Origin: Pinus tabuliformis
Lineage: Eukaryota > Streptophyta > Pinopsida > Pinales > Pinaceae
Length of the DNA stretch: 64,000 nucleotides
Assembly (NCBI GenBank): GCA_031772625.1
Contig: CM062811.1
Location: 646,796,606 to 646,860,605, forward strand
Direction of reading: 5' to 3'
Under the pieces are notes generated by a model. It was not told where the DNA came from. It saw nothing but the letters and a program-made list of their open reading frames with translations, and searched no databases. The position numbers were made by a program, and so were the translations under genes. This document shows, piece by piece, positions 39,174 through 49,774 of this stretch (position 1 is the stretch's first letter; every line of letters begins with the position of its first letter).

Positions 39174-39858
39174 GTCCATAGATTTTTGAACATGAAGTTT
39201 ACTTATTGATTCAAAAATTAATACCCCTTCGGAGCCTTTTATCCTTCTTCTCCCTTATATATTCTTGATAAAATGTTCATTTAGATCTAAAAATGTTCAT
39301 TTAGATCTAAATTGGAATAAAATTGAAATAGGGAGTGACTCCATAAGCACTGGAACAGATCAACTTGTTGAACGATCCCCGATATGCTATATCGTGTACT
39401 ATATACATGCCATTCCCTCCTTTCCTTGTCCAAACGATCCGGCCGGAAAATAGAGATAGATCGTAGGGAGGAGAGATGAGGAGAATAACTAAGCAATCTT
39501 GGAGAAGATTCCTATTTTCTCTGATCCCATTCTCCTATTTCATTATTCGAAGAACTAATTGGGTTTCCGATCTTGTCCTATTCGTCAATTCCTTCGTAAT
39601 TTGAAGATTATTTTGTACGTTATACTGAAAATTCCTAAAGAAGGAAGAGCAGACAAGTAAGGGGCAATATCACTCATAAAAAAAAAAACCTATAAAACTT
39701 TTGATAGGGTTTGTTCCTAATGAGAGAAAATGAATAAAAGGTGTTTTTCCTCCTCTTTTATTTTGTAAGCCAAAAAAATAGAAGAAAATATTAATAGGGA
39801 CACTAATATTACCCCTAATGGTATGGATCTTGCCACTACAGCTACCAAGATAGGAGGC
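39174..39858. other. Plastid-like spacer downstream of petA
   Basis: No gene recognised. It contains a doubled AAAATGTTCATTTAGATCTAA (39,271 and 39,291 region). The right end carries a short phrase, GGATCTTGCCACTA, that recurs next to another ycf2 joint at about 55,073-55,084. Confidence 0.5.
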
Positions 39859-40273
39859 ATTGGAAAGATAGTAAAAGATGCGGAAATCTCAACCAATTTT
39901 GAGTGAAAGGCTTTAAATATTCTTCCGGTGTTTCATTTCCAAGTTCCATAAAGTTATGGATAGGAAAGAGTTTAATCGAATAGAAATTTTTTCTATCAAT
40001 CATACTACTTTGATGATTGAAGCGATATATGAGGATCGATAATGTAAGTACTACTATACCTTTGACCAAAAAATATGGATTGCTTTTCCGTAGATCGCGT
40101 AAAAGCAACGTACTGAGAATTCTAGGATCAAAAAGCTTTATAAGGCGCTCCCGACGTGAAAGGATTTGAATTAACAATCTAATCAAATTGGATTTGGTCC
40201 ATGGATTGCATAGAAATTGATAACTTTGTATCTCTTCCAATTTGATTATCCAGGGTCTTCTTCTTTTTTTCAT
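39859..40273 (-). pseudogene. ycf2: ycf2 5' end, copy 1
   Basis: The first roughly 138 codons of ycf2, starting [20 protein letters not shown] with the family's [15 protein letters not shown] and [23 protein letters not shown] motifs. Ycf2 is a very large (over 2,000 residues) FtsH-like protein of the plastid inner-envelope protein import motor. Positions 39,859-40,079 are repeated inverted at 45,771-45,991. The coding match stops at 39,859 and the frame runs into unrelated sequence. Confidence 0.88.
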
Positions 40274-40611
40274 TTATTTGAAACCCCAAGATCTTGCAAT
40301 ATACGGGAGTTACGACCGAACCTCACCAACTATATCCATGTCGGATCCTGTGACTCTATCCTTTCCTCTCTTCAAATAGTGTGGAAAAAAAATAATGCTA
40401 GAACCGAAATCGAGGAAATAAGGAGTAAGCATAGTCTAGTTAACTTAATGAGATATTATTAGACTATGCTTACTCTTACACGGTCGAGATCTCGGAGTGA
40501 GGAACCTCAAATTAAAGATCTATCAAGTCTTTATAGGATCTTAAATTGGAGCATATGTAGAACCTCTCATTGATTCCCACGACCCTACTGCCCGGTCAAT
40601 TTTCTTTTACT
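40274..40611. other. Spacer between the ycf2 5' and ycf2 3' fragments
   Basis: About 340 bases of plastid-like sequence containing a long perfect hairpin (40,423-40,475). The ycf2 3' end lies on one side and the ycf2 5' end on the other, both on the minus strand, so a joint between sequence downstream of one ycf2 and upstream of the other must lie within it. I cannot place that joint. Confidence 0.5.
40423..40475. repeat. Perfect 16-bp hairpin, GAGTAAGCATAGTCTA / TAGACTATGCTTACTC
   Basis: The arms at 40,423-40,438 and 40,460-40,475 are exact reverse complements with a 21-base loop. Plastid 3' ends often carry such stem-loops as RNA stabilisers, and it lies just past the ycf2 3' end. It might also mark a rearrangement joint. 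Confidence 0.7.
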
Positions 40612-42054
40612 TCATTCCATATTCTCCCAGCTGATATCAAATCTTAATCCTGTTGTATGAATTGAGTGTTCAATTTCATTGGGAAAAAGCCATTTATTCT
40701 CCAACAATGTCTTTGTAATTTGATCCAATAACATTCTGTTAGATAGGAACAGATTTGATAAATATTGATAACTCTCGAATAGAGTATTATAAAGAAAAGA
40801 TTCATTAGATAATAACCTATTGGTTCCGAGCCATCTTTGGCGATGAATTAACGATTGGAAGCGGTCAACCCTTTCTCTCGAATTTTCGGTCAACCAACGG
40901 TTATATGAATATATAGGAAAATATGGCTGCATACGTTCCAATTGGATACCAATCGCTTGAATGCGTTTGAAATGCTCGATATGTCTATGTCTAAGAGACA
41001 TTGGTTTCCACCAATTCATGACCAAAACCGAATTGATCGTGGATTTTGAATCATATCTACGAAAAAAACTTTGGATACTTTTTTTAGGGAAAAAATCAGG
41101 TTGTGCTATTAATCTTCTTGCACCATAAGTAATATAAAGCCTTTTCAGCAGTTCTTCATTTGCGAAAAATTCTCGGCGTGAAAACACAGGGCGCTGCTCT
41201 TGAAATAGGAAGGAATCCCAAAGAAATCGTCTTCCTATAAAGAACAGTGGTTTCTTAGAGTATTTATATTGCTTCGGATATTGTATAGGAAATAGAGATC
41301 TGTCCATCTGCCGTTTTCTTAACGATCCGAACTGATACGAAGATCCCAATGAATTGGGTGTTTTTATATGATCGAATCTATTACTGCGAAGAAAACTAAG
41401 ACGCCAGATCCTAGGAGTCCAAACTACATTCTTTATTAATTCTTCATCCATATCCCTTTGTTTTGCGCCGGGAGTAAACTTCAATTCATATTCTTTCATA
41501 AATCATATCAGATCTAGATTATCTCTCATTTTGAGTTGAGGAGCAAATGTGATCTGATCCTTATCGGACTTACCCCGACATATTCCTAACCTAGAAAATG
41601 GAAACTCCACCAGAATACTTTCTAAAAGACTAGAAGCTATATCAAGATCATGCTCAGCTAATTTATCGAAAGGAATCCAATTCTCTCTATTTCGTTCTGA
41701 TATAGACCAAGAATCTCGAGCCGCTGATCCGGCCAAGCAACCCAAAATATGGGGAAGTATGGTCAATTCCTTCATAGTTGTTTCGGCAATCGAAGGTTCT
41801 AAATACCATTCGGACAAATAACAAAACCTTTTCTTCCATAATTCCTTTTTTGTAGATAGAGGATTCATGGGAGAATTTCTTCTAAGCGTATTTTGTATAA
41901 AAGCCTTTCCTACTTTGTAGATAATTCTTTCGTCATTTTGACTGGATCCAACCTGATTATCCATAGATTGTAAATGAAAAATTTGCCTATAAATAGCGGA
42001 TCGAATTGTATTAGTGTCCCTACCTAGCCAATTAGTGACCACCCCTACTAATAA
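40612..42054 (-). pseudogene. ycf2: ycf2 3' part with an in-frame TGA
   Basis: About 480 codons from the end of ycf2. The upstream part matches the region around [30 protein letters not shown] and [26 protein letters not shown]. The last 295 codons (40,612-41,499) run from MKEYELKF through [24 protein letters not shown] and [36 protein letters not shown] at 41,503-41,505 breaks the frame without any shift; CGA to TGA is the simplest origin. At about 42,055-42,080 the frame continues uninterrupted into rpoC1, giving a chimeric open frame at 41,503-42,615. Confidence 0.88.
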
Positions 42055-42078
42055 TGGATTATATAAAGGGATGAGTAT

Positions 42079-43760
42079 AACAAATGACTCAGATCCACTT
42101 CTTGCTAATAAATTTGTAAGAGTATTATTCTGATTGATAACTCTTCGATAAAGTTCATTTAGATCTGACGAGGTAATAAGTCCACCTTCACCTAATTGAA
42201 CGATTGGCCTCGGTTCGGGAGGAAGAACTGGTAATAGGCATAAGACCATCCATTTTGGTTCTATATTTGTTCGGAGAAAATGTTTAGCCAATTTCATGCG
42301 TCCAACCAGAAAATCCTTTCTTCTTCTAATTTTTTCATCCTCCCATCTATCCACAGTAGATTCTTGGTTCTCTTCCAATCTATTCCATTTCAATTCCACC
42401 AAGTTCTTCCATTCCATATGTGAACGATCTATAATCATTTGCAGATCCAGACCCATTAGTTGTTTCCCGATAGCATCTCCCCCAGTAGCTATTTCTCTCT
42501 CTTTAAATGTTCCAGAACCCCGAGGAAAGAGGTAATAAGGACGAGCAGAGAGGTAATGAGGAATAATCTCTCTCCAGGATTGAATCTCATAATCGAATGT
42601 ACCCCATGATCTCAATAAAGTTGGTTTGTTAGCTATGGGCCTAGCAAGAAAAAGATTTGGATAGGTTATTCTAAGATTTCCCCCCCTTCAGGATCGGACG
42701 TGAAAGTTTCCTCTCATCCGGCTCAAGTAACTAAAAAAAAAGATGCAAAAACTCTTTTTCGCTCTGAAGAGAGATCGCTACTCTCTGCTCAAGTTCCAAG
42801 TGAAATTGAGTATTCCTTTATGTTATGATTCTACAACATAGATATGGAATTATTGAGCAGTCTCCTCCCTTTCGAACAATCCTTTTCTTCTTGAAAGACC
42901 TTCAATTAGGGATTTACCTGTCTTTATCTCGTTCCATTTGATCCTTTAGGTTCCTGCTTGCTTTGCTTTACTTCGATGGTTACAATACTATTGATCGAAG
43001 CATATGTGCGATGAATAGACTCCTATAGCCATATCTTCGGTCCGGAATACCTCTATTCAGGGCTAACCCAAATAAAAGAGAATGAAATTCAAATTCCATT
43101 ATCTGAAAGAAGTGTTTTCACGAAGTTCAATTAGCAATTTGATAAATAATATCTAAACCCTGGACTAATTCCTCTTTCTCAGCATCTTGAAAAGATGCTT
43201 ATAATTCTGAGCTTCATGCTACTCCTCTGGAGGGTCATGTCAGAGCTAAAGGCATCCCAATGAGATTTAATAGGATGACAGTTCCTGATTACGGATCTGT
43301 ATGATCGGAACTTGTGATCAAGTCACACATCGCAGTATACTGGACCTTCTAATTCTTTCCGAGTTTTAGCTAATAGATTCGCAATATAACTGGGAAGGCG
43401 TTTCAAATACCATACGTGAACCACCGGACATGCCAGTTTAATGTATCCCATTTGATATCTTCGAATTCGAGAATCAACGAATTCAACTCCACATTGTGTG
43501 CAAAATTTTGCATCTATCTTCTCATTTCCAATCCCTGGAGAATTTCCACAAGAACAAACTCTACTTTTGATAGGTCCAAAGATTCTTTCACAAAACGATC
43601 CATCTCTTTCTGGTTTATTAGTTTCATAATGTAGAGTATGAGGTTTAGTCACCTGTCCAACTATCTCACCATTAGGTAAAAATTTTTCGGACCAAGCACA
43701 AATCTGTTCGGGAGAAGCTAATCCAATTCGAAGTTGTTGATGTTTATTCTGGTCAATCAT
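42079..43760 (-). pseudogene. rpoC1: rpoC1 5' part: exon 1, intron and start of exon 2
   Basis: rpoC1 encodes the beta' subunit of the plastid-encoded RNA polymerase. Exon 1 (43,329-43,760) starts [23 protein letters not shown] and ends at LEGPVYCD; its 432 bases are the usual size. It holds the zinc-ribbon cysteines CSCG and CTQCG. A 668-base group II intron follows (42,661-43,328), starting GTGTGAC and ending CCTAT. Exon 2 begins [29 protein letters not shown] and is open to [11 protein letters not shown], where it is cut and fused in frame to ycf2. The catalytic NADFDGD region is missing. It follows the rpoB stop by 22 bases, the normal operon spacing. Confidence 0.93.
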
Positions 43761-43782
43761 AAAAGATCTCAATTTATTGTGA

Positions 43783-44436
43783 TCAAACTTCCTCTCTATC
43801 TATCTGAAAGTTTTTCTCAGATATAATAGCATGATTCAATTCTAGAGCTAAAGATCGTAATTCTCGAATGAGCAATCGGAAAGATTCTGGAGCAGTGTCA
43901 GGTTTAGGTATTGGCCCTCCAGTGATAATGGCACCAAGTACTTCATTACGAGTTCTAATATGGTCAGATTTGAGAGTAAGCATCTCTTGTAAAATATAAG
44001 CAACACCAAAACCTTCTAGAGCCCAAACTTCCATTTCTCCTATTCGTTGCCCCCCTCGTTTGGATTTTCCTCTAAGAGGTTGTTGTGTAACCCGTGCATA
44101 AGGTCCACTCGAACGTGCATGTATTTTCTCATCAACTTGATGACTCAATTTCGACATATAAGCTTTTCCTATTGTAACAGGTTGTTCAAAAACATCTCCT
44201 GTTCTTCCATCAATTAATCTATGTTTTCCAGGATGATCTGGTTCGAATACCCATGGATTAGCTGTTTGCTCACTAGCTTTGTAAAGTTCAGGAAACACTA
44301 GTTTTCTCGAAGCTTCTCGCTCGTATTTTTCGTCAAAAGGTGTTATTCTATAATGTTTGTTCATCGGGTTTCCTGCTAAACCGGGCAAACATTCAAAGAT
44401 CTGTCCTACATTCATTCGTGAAGGTACCCCTAATGG
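43783..44436 (-). pseudogene. rpoB: rpoB 3' part (plastid RNA polymerase beta subunit)
   Basis: The last roughly 217 codons of rpoB, which normally has about 1,070. Recognisable stretches are [80 protein letters not shown] and the end [17 protein letters not shown]. It lies directly upstream of rpoC1 exon 1 as in the plastid rpoB-rpoC1-rpoC2 operon. Upstream of PLGVP the open frame runs another 56 codons that do not match rpoB; the joint is at about 44,436. Confidence 0.93.
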
Positions 44437-45681
44437 ATACCCTATTGGTGAATTGGATACAGCTTGTCTCAAAGAGTAACTGGAACCAATTAAGTCAAAC
44501 ACATTTTCGTATTCTAACCAAACACTAATGAATCCTATTTGTCCTTTTCGGGCAAAAATATTATGCAAAATATTCGGGATTCCCTCTTCCTTCTCTATTC
44601 CCATCCTATAAGTACAGTGCCTGAAGAAATACTCTTTTTGTATGAATCGACATTATTACATGCTAATTCCTTCTTGATATCTCGATATATCATTCCTCCA
44701 AATCACAAATTGGATTCGAAATTGACGGGTTAATGTGAGCTTATCCATGTGGTTATACACTGTTCGAATTTGAACAGGAATCAATTTAATGAAAGATCCT
44801 GGCTTTCGTGCTTTTGTTGGGGTTGTCCAAGATCATTTCGATGACCTATGTTGAGGGAGATATATATCCATATCTATCTGAGATATGATCTGATCGACTG
44901 CGTAAGTCCACACGAATAGCAACCGATACCAGGGAGAGTATACGGAAAAGAAAGTGATTTTTGATCTGATATGATGAACTGATGAACGGCATCAGTCCTA
45001 TATCTTGTTTCTGTGGACCGGTGGAAAAGTGAGGGCTCAGCGGGAAGAGGATTGTACCACGAGAGAGCGAAGGGGTCAACCTGTTCCGAATAGACAACAT
45101 GGATTTTGGAAATGTAGTTGTACTCTTACATCGATCCAGATCAAGAAGTATTTCCATCCACGGGGGTAAATATTTGCTCGCTAGACGAGAGGATAGCAGT
45201 GCTAGTTACAAATTCTGTTCCGGTAGGATTTCACTTTATTTCTATAAAGTAGTTAACGGTTGCATAGGGTCTTCTCCTTGGTGCAAGAAGAACAATTTGA
45301 TCCGTATCATCTCTGTATAATCTTGACTCGATCTTGTTCTCCTTGTTCTTCCAAACAATATTGAGTTCTTTCCGTACGCACTAGTGCTAGATCGGATCAA
45401 ACATGCTGATTCAAGTTCATGTAAAACTTGCTTGATCAAGATAGGTAAAATATTACTGATTTTACGGGACCATATGTTATGATTCGAATCAGTAGGAAAT
45501 ACTACTTTCGACAGGATTCACTCAGAATAGGCTCCAATTTTTTTTCGTAGTAGTGTGAAAAGAAGGAAGGTCTGGCTTCAAGTTGTTCGAGATAAAATAG
45601 TGGGATAGTTGTGTTGAGTCTCTCGACCCTTTGGTAAGTTATTATTCATAAGTCAGTTCTCCTTCCAGATGAGAGTAGGGA
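44437..45681 (+). other. rps12-trnV-GAC spacer (plastid-derived)
   Basis: From about 44,630 the sequence follows the well-conserved plastid spacer between the rps12 3' exon and trnV-GAC. Examples are the ATGAATCGACATTATTACAT phrase, the GACGGGTTAATGTGAGCTTA phrase and the GTTGAGTCTCTCGACCCTTT block just before trnV. The first 190 bases (44,437-44,630) I cannot place. No gene is expected here. Confidence 0.7.
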
Positions 45682-45753
45682 AGGGATATAACTCAGCGGT
45701 AGAGTGTCACCTTGACATGGTGGAAGTCATCAGTTCGAGCCTGATTATCCCTA
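45682..45753 (+). tRNA. trnV-GAC: trnV-GAC (plastid-derived copy)
   Basis: A 72-base tRNA-Val gene from AGGGATATAACTCAGCGG to GATTATCCCTA, anticodon GAC in the loop CTTGACA. Acceptor and T arms pair. In plastids it stands before rrn16. Here the spacer is cut after about 17 bases and joined to ycf2. Confidence 0.93.
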
Positions 45754-45770
45754 AACCTAATGTAAGCCCT

Positions 45771-45991
45771 TCCATATTTTTTGGTCAAAGGTATAGTAGT
45801 ACTTACATTATCGATCCTCATATATCGCTTCAATCATCAAAGTAGTATGATTGATAGAAAAAATTTCTATTCGATTAAACTCTTTCCTATCCATAACTTT
45901 ATGGAACTTGGAAATGAAACACCGGAAGAATATTTAAAGCCTTTCACTCAAAATTGGTTGAGATTTCCGCATCTTTTACTATCTTTCCAAT
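45771..45991 (+). pseudogene. ycf2: ycf2 5' region, copy 2 (inverted)
   Basis: 221 bases, from [10 protein letters not shown] to [11 protein letters not shown], that repeat 39,859-40,079 in the opposite orientation with the same encoded residues. It is flanked on the left by the trnV-GAC spacer. On the right an open frame continues to 46,194 with sequence I do not recognise, so either ycf2 is longer here than in copy 1 or another piece is joined. Confidence 0.85.
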
Positions 45992-46392
45992 TGAAAAGAT
46001 ATTACAATCGGGATTTTGATCCCATTAGTTTAAATTCAGGATATGGCAAGAACACGAACAAGAAGGATGAGATTATCTCGAAGAATCAAGGACCGAGCGA
46101 AACTCATTCGGAAAATGATGAGAAAGATATCATCAATTTGAAGATCGATCGTTATATGAATATATCATATAAAATATATGAAAATATATCATGAAAATTG
46201 ACCTTTCAATTTAAATTGGTAGATTCCATTATTATTTTAATGTTTTTGTCGAGAGAATGGATGGATTGATTCAATTTGCAGCATATTTAGATAAAGAATA
46301 TGCAGAGTTATCTATCTACGAGAGAAATGAATAAATGAAATACATAAGATGTCTTTCACATCACAATATATGAATTAACCCCATTGTTAATT
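45992..46392. other. Unassigned plastid-like sequence upstream of rpl32
   Basis: An open frame continuing from the ycf2 fragment ends at 46,194 and is rich in Asn, Lys and Asp. A short overlapping frame starting [11 protein letters not shown] (from 46,043) is basic but has no recognised family. The rest is AT-rich leader before rpl32. Confidence 0.4.
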
Positions 46393-46605
46393 ATGGCAGT
46401 TCCAAAAAAGCGTACTTCTAGATCAAAAAAAAAAATTCGTAAAAATGTTCGGAAGGGAAAAGCATATCGGGCCGCAATAAAAGCTTTTTCTTTAGCTAAA
46501 TCTATCTCCACCGGTCATTCGAAAAGTTTTTATTGCATAGTCAATGATGATTCCTCTGGATCATCCGAATCAAAATTGACAGCAATTGATTTGGATGACC
46601 CGTAG
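46393..46605 (+). CDS. rpl32: rpl32 (plastid ribosomal protein L32), intact frame
   Basis: 70 codons plus stop for the large-subunit ribosomal protein L32 of the plastid. The start was chosen at [18 protein letters not shown], the universally conserved N-terminus; two codons of open frame upstream are ignored. The tail ([14 protein letters not shown]) is lineage-specific. It sits in its normal neighbourhood (rpl32-trnP-trnL-ccsA). The frame is complete, but as a nuclear copy without a transit peptide it is probably not functional. Confidence 0.9.
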   Translation: MAVPKKRTSRSKKKIRKNVRKGKAYRAAIKAFSLAKSISTGHSKSFYCIVNDDSSGSSESKLTAIDLDDP

Positions 46606-47671
46606 CACAACACGAGCCAATATACGACACCACCCTCCAGGACCCTGGAGAACAGTGATGCAAAATCATTTTATTCGGGTACTCCCAAGGGTGGTCGTAC
46701 GAAAAGGACACGGTCATTAATTAGTTCCACTACAGTACTTTCCTTCAGCCAATCTGGATAAATGATGAATTTATAAACCATTCTTCTATCCATTCTGCCT
46801 TCCCACTAGAAAGGGATTAGAGTTAATCCTTTTTTTTTTAAGGATCCCGAATGAACTTCAGCATTACCATTATGCTACCGAAAATGTAGCATAATCTTAT
46901 CAACATCCCAATCCATCCATTCCGATCCAAAACTAGGATTAATTTATTATTATTTATAAATAAAGAGAACCTATGGAATCACGCATGGGGATGATATTAT
47001 TTCATTATGGAATTGCTCGTGCATTTCGTAATAGATGCGCGTTATTGCTTTATGGCGAATAATTACTATAGTTTCAGATATCTTGATTCATTCTTCTTCT
47101 GTTTCTGCTCCTCCCAATGATTCATCCCCCTATTGGGTCCCATTTTTTCCCTCCTTTATGGTTGGATAAAAAGAAGTGCTCAATCCTTTAGGAGAACTAA
47201 AAGTAATCATCTTTCTTCGTATCTCTACCATTTATAATGCGTAATGCCCAAACCATTGTGACAGAGATACATAAAAAGAGCTGACTAATCTAGTGCAATT
47301 TGATCCTATTGATGAAACCCCCTTCTACATCTTAGTAGCTCAAAATAGGATCAATTCATTCATTAACAGCTTATATATGGTAATATTAGCCTGTATGTAA
47401 TATTATTGGGAGCTATAAATATATTTGGATGTCTCCCCTAAAATTGGAAAGTCTAAATAATAATCATATGGGAGATCATGGATCAGAAACATAGTTTCGT
47501 TCTAGATATGTATATAATCAAACCATCCAATCAAAAAAATTATAAAGTGATGGTATAACCATTTATTGTTTGGAATCTAGCTGTTCCGATTCTTCCCATC
47601 GTAAGCGAAATAAGCGAAAATTTACATATATTCTTTGTACGATAACGCATGTGACTATTTCCAATTCTCTT
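46606..47671. other. rpl32-trnP spacer
   Basis: About 1.07 kb of AT-rich plastid spacer with no recognised gene. The short frame at 47,570-47,767 overlaps trnP and is not a gene. Confidence 0.6.
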
Positions 47672-47745
47672 TCGGAACAGCGGGATCTGAACCCACGACC
47701 TCCATCACCCCAAGATGGCGCGCTACCAAGCTGCGCCATGCTCCG
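47672..47745 (-). tRNA. trnP-GGG: trnP-GGG (plastid-derived copy)
   Basis: A 74-base tRNA-Pro on the minus strand, from CGGAGCATGGCGCAGC to TGTTCCGA, anticodon GGG (loop TTGGGGT). This gene is lost from flowering-plant plastids and kept in gymnosperms and earlier lineages. Together with chlB it identifies the source plant group. Confidence 0.92.
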
Positions 47746-47901
47746 TTATAACTATCAACCAACATAAAATTGATTCAAATGTTAATGCCCGAACTTAGAT
47801 CTTATTTGGACTTATATTATATTCACAGATCACTCCCTCTGCTAGACACGTTCCATAACATTGACGATCTGGTGTAAATAAGCTAGTATGGTCCCTACGA
47901 A

Positions 47902-47981
47902 GCCGCCATGGTGAAATTGGTAGACACGCTGCTCTTAGGAAGCAGTGCGAGAGCATCTCGGTTCAAATCCGAGTGGCGGTA
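47902..47981 (+). tRNA. trnL-UAG: trnL-UAG (plastid-derived copy)
   Basis: An 80-base tRNA-Leu with a long variable arm, from GCCGCCATGGTGAAATTGG to GAGTGGCGGTA, anticodon TAG in CTCTTAGGAAG. It stands upstream of ccsA, as in plastomes. Confidence 0.93.
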
Positions 47982-48116
47982 TTTTTCCAGGAAGATCTCA
48001 TCAATCACTTCTTCCTATGTAACAATATATGTTCAATCTATTTTCATTGTGATGGATCAATCCTATCTTTCCATCATAGATCTCATTCGGGAATAAAACG
48101 AATAAATGAGTTTATT

Positions 48117-49079
48117 ATGATATTCATAACTTTAGAACATATATTGGCTCACATCTCTTTTTCTCTCATTTTGGTTGTCACTCTCATTTATTGGGGAACC
48201 TTAGTTTATCGAATTGAAGGACTAAGTAGTTCGGGAGGAAAGGGCATGATAGTTACTTTTCTTTGTACAACGGGATTATTAATTAATCGTTGGCTTTATT
48301 CAGGACATTTACCGTTGAGTAATTTGTATGAATCATTCATGTTCCTTTCCTGGAGTTCATCCGTGTTCCATATACTTCTAGAAGTACGGAGTCGAGATGA
48401 TCGGTGGTTAGGTGCAATCACCGCGCCAAGTGCTATGTTAACTCATGGGTTTGCTACTTTAGGTCTTCCGGAGGAAATGCAACGATCCGGAATGTTAGTA
48501 CCCGCGCTACAATCTCATTGGTCAATGATGCATGTAAGTATGATATTGTTCAACTATGCAACCCTTTTATGTGGATCCCTAGCATCCATAGCTCTTCTAG
48601 TGATTATGTCCGGAGTAAATAGACAGGTTATTTTTGGTGCGATGGACAATTTATTTTCCCGAGCCATTCTTCCCAATGAAAATTTTTATTCACATGAAAA
48701 GCAAAAAAGTGATTTGCAATACACTGTTTATTTTTCATCAACGAATTATCGTAAATGTCAATTGATTAAACAATTAGATCATTGGAGTTATCGTGCGATT
48801 GGTCTCGGTTTTTCTCTTTCAACCATAGGTACTCTTTCTGGAGCAATATGGGCCAATGAAGCATGGGGATCTTATTGGAGCTGGGATCCAAAAGAGACTT
48901 GGGCATTAATTACTTGGACCATATTCGCAATCTATCTGCATACTAGAATGAATAAGGGTTGGCAGGGTGAGGAACCGGCAATTGTGGCTTCTTTAGGATT
49001 TTTTATAGTTTGGATCCGTTATTTGGGGGTCAATCTATTAGGAATAGGGTTACACAGCTATGGATGGTTGGAACCATAA
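48117..49079 (+). CDS. ccsA: ccsA (cytochrome c haem attachment protein), intact frame
   Basis: 320 codons for CcsA, a multi-pass thylakoid membrane protein that delivers haem to c-type cytochromes in the system II assembly pathway. The start was chosen at [20 protein letters not shown], the conserved first helix, although the frame is open further upstream through the trnL gene. Several hydrophobic segments are visible, and the haem-handling tryptophan-rich motif [18 protein letters not shown] lies at about residues 247-264. The end [14 protein letters not shown] is also conserved. Full length for the family and no visible damage. In the nucleus it would lack a plastid promoter and targeting signal. 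Confidence 0.92.
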   Translation: MIFITLEHILAHISFSLILVVTLIYWGTLVYRIEGLSSSGGKGMIVTFLCTTGLLINRWLYSGHLPLSNLYESFMFLSWSSSVFHILLEVRSRDDRWLGAITAPSAMLTHGFATLGLPEEMQRSGMLVPALQSHWSMMHVSMILFNYATLLCGSLASIALLVIMSGVNRQVIFGAMDNLFSRAILPNENFYSHEKQKSDLQYTVYFSSTNYRKCQLIKQLDHWSYRAIGLGFSLSTIGTLSGAIWANEAWGSYWSWDPKETWALITWTIFAIYLHTRMNKGWQGEEPAIVASLGFFIVWIRYLGVNLLGIGLHSYGWLEP

Positions 49080-49150
49080 ATGGACCGAATTCCTGGAAGG
49101 AAAAGGAAGGATAGATTCGATCCAGTTCTTTTATGTGATTGATAAGTGAC
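49080..49150. other. Joint between the ccsA downstream region and rpl2
   Basis: After the ccsA stop the sequence passes within some 70 bases into rpl2 exon 1. These genes are far apart in plastid genomes. I cannot place the joint exactly. Confidence 0.5.
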
Positions 49151-49774
49151 ATCAATAACTGGTACAAGTTATTTCAACCCTATCCAACATCCTCCCCTAC
49201 CCGTATTGGATGGTCTAATGGTTTTGAGAGAAGTAAGTAGAAGAAATTGACCTCTGGACAACATCATTGTGGGAAAGGTCGTAATGGAAGAGGAATTATT
49301 ACCGCAAGACACAGGGGAGGGGGTCACAAGCGTCTGTATCGTCAAATTGATTTTTGACGGAATAAGGAACACATATCAGGAGAAATTGTAACCATAGAAT
49401 ACGACCCTAATAGAAGTGCATACATTTGCAAGGTGCATTACAAGAATGGCGATAAGATGTATATTCTGCATCCCAGAGGGGTCATGATTGGAGATACTAT
49501 TCTTTCTGGTCCAAAAGCTCCTATATCAATAGGAAATGCCCTACCTCTGAGTGCGGTTTGAATTATTAATTTACGTGATCGGAAGCAACCGATTGGGTTT
49601 ACAGCGAAACCTATAAATCTATCACTGATCCAACTAGGACACTTTTACGGGACGAACCCCAAAGGGAAACTGAGGATAAATGACAGCAGGTGATTGGATT
49701 CAAAAATTGTTCATATCGGATCATTGGTTCCGAAGATATAATAATATGGAGAGGACCTGATTGTTTGTCCGAGG
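49151..49774 (+). pseudogene. rpl2: rpl2 exon 1 and 5' part of its intron, with two stops
   Basis: rpl2 encodes plastid ribosomal protein L2. The exon matches the family from about [20 protein letters not shown] through [31 protein letters not shown] and [14 protein letters not shown] to NALPL, and ends at 49,550. A group II intron then starts with GTGCGGTTTGA, followed by a conserved intron stretch to about 49,774. Exon 2 is missing. In-frame stops lie at 49,238-49,240 (TAG where Gln fits) and 49,355-49,357 (TGA where the family has Arg in IDFRRN); both are explained by C-to-T changes. The N-terminus is diverged and the start is uncertain. Confidence 0.85.

Noticed and set aside
47570-47767. 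65-codon frame across trnP-GGG
   Set aside because: It reads through the tRNA on the opposite strand and has no family match.
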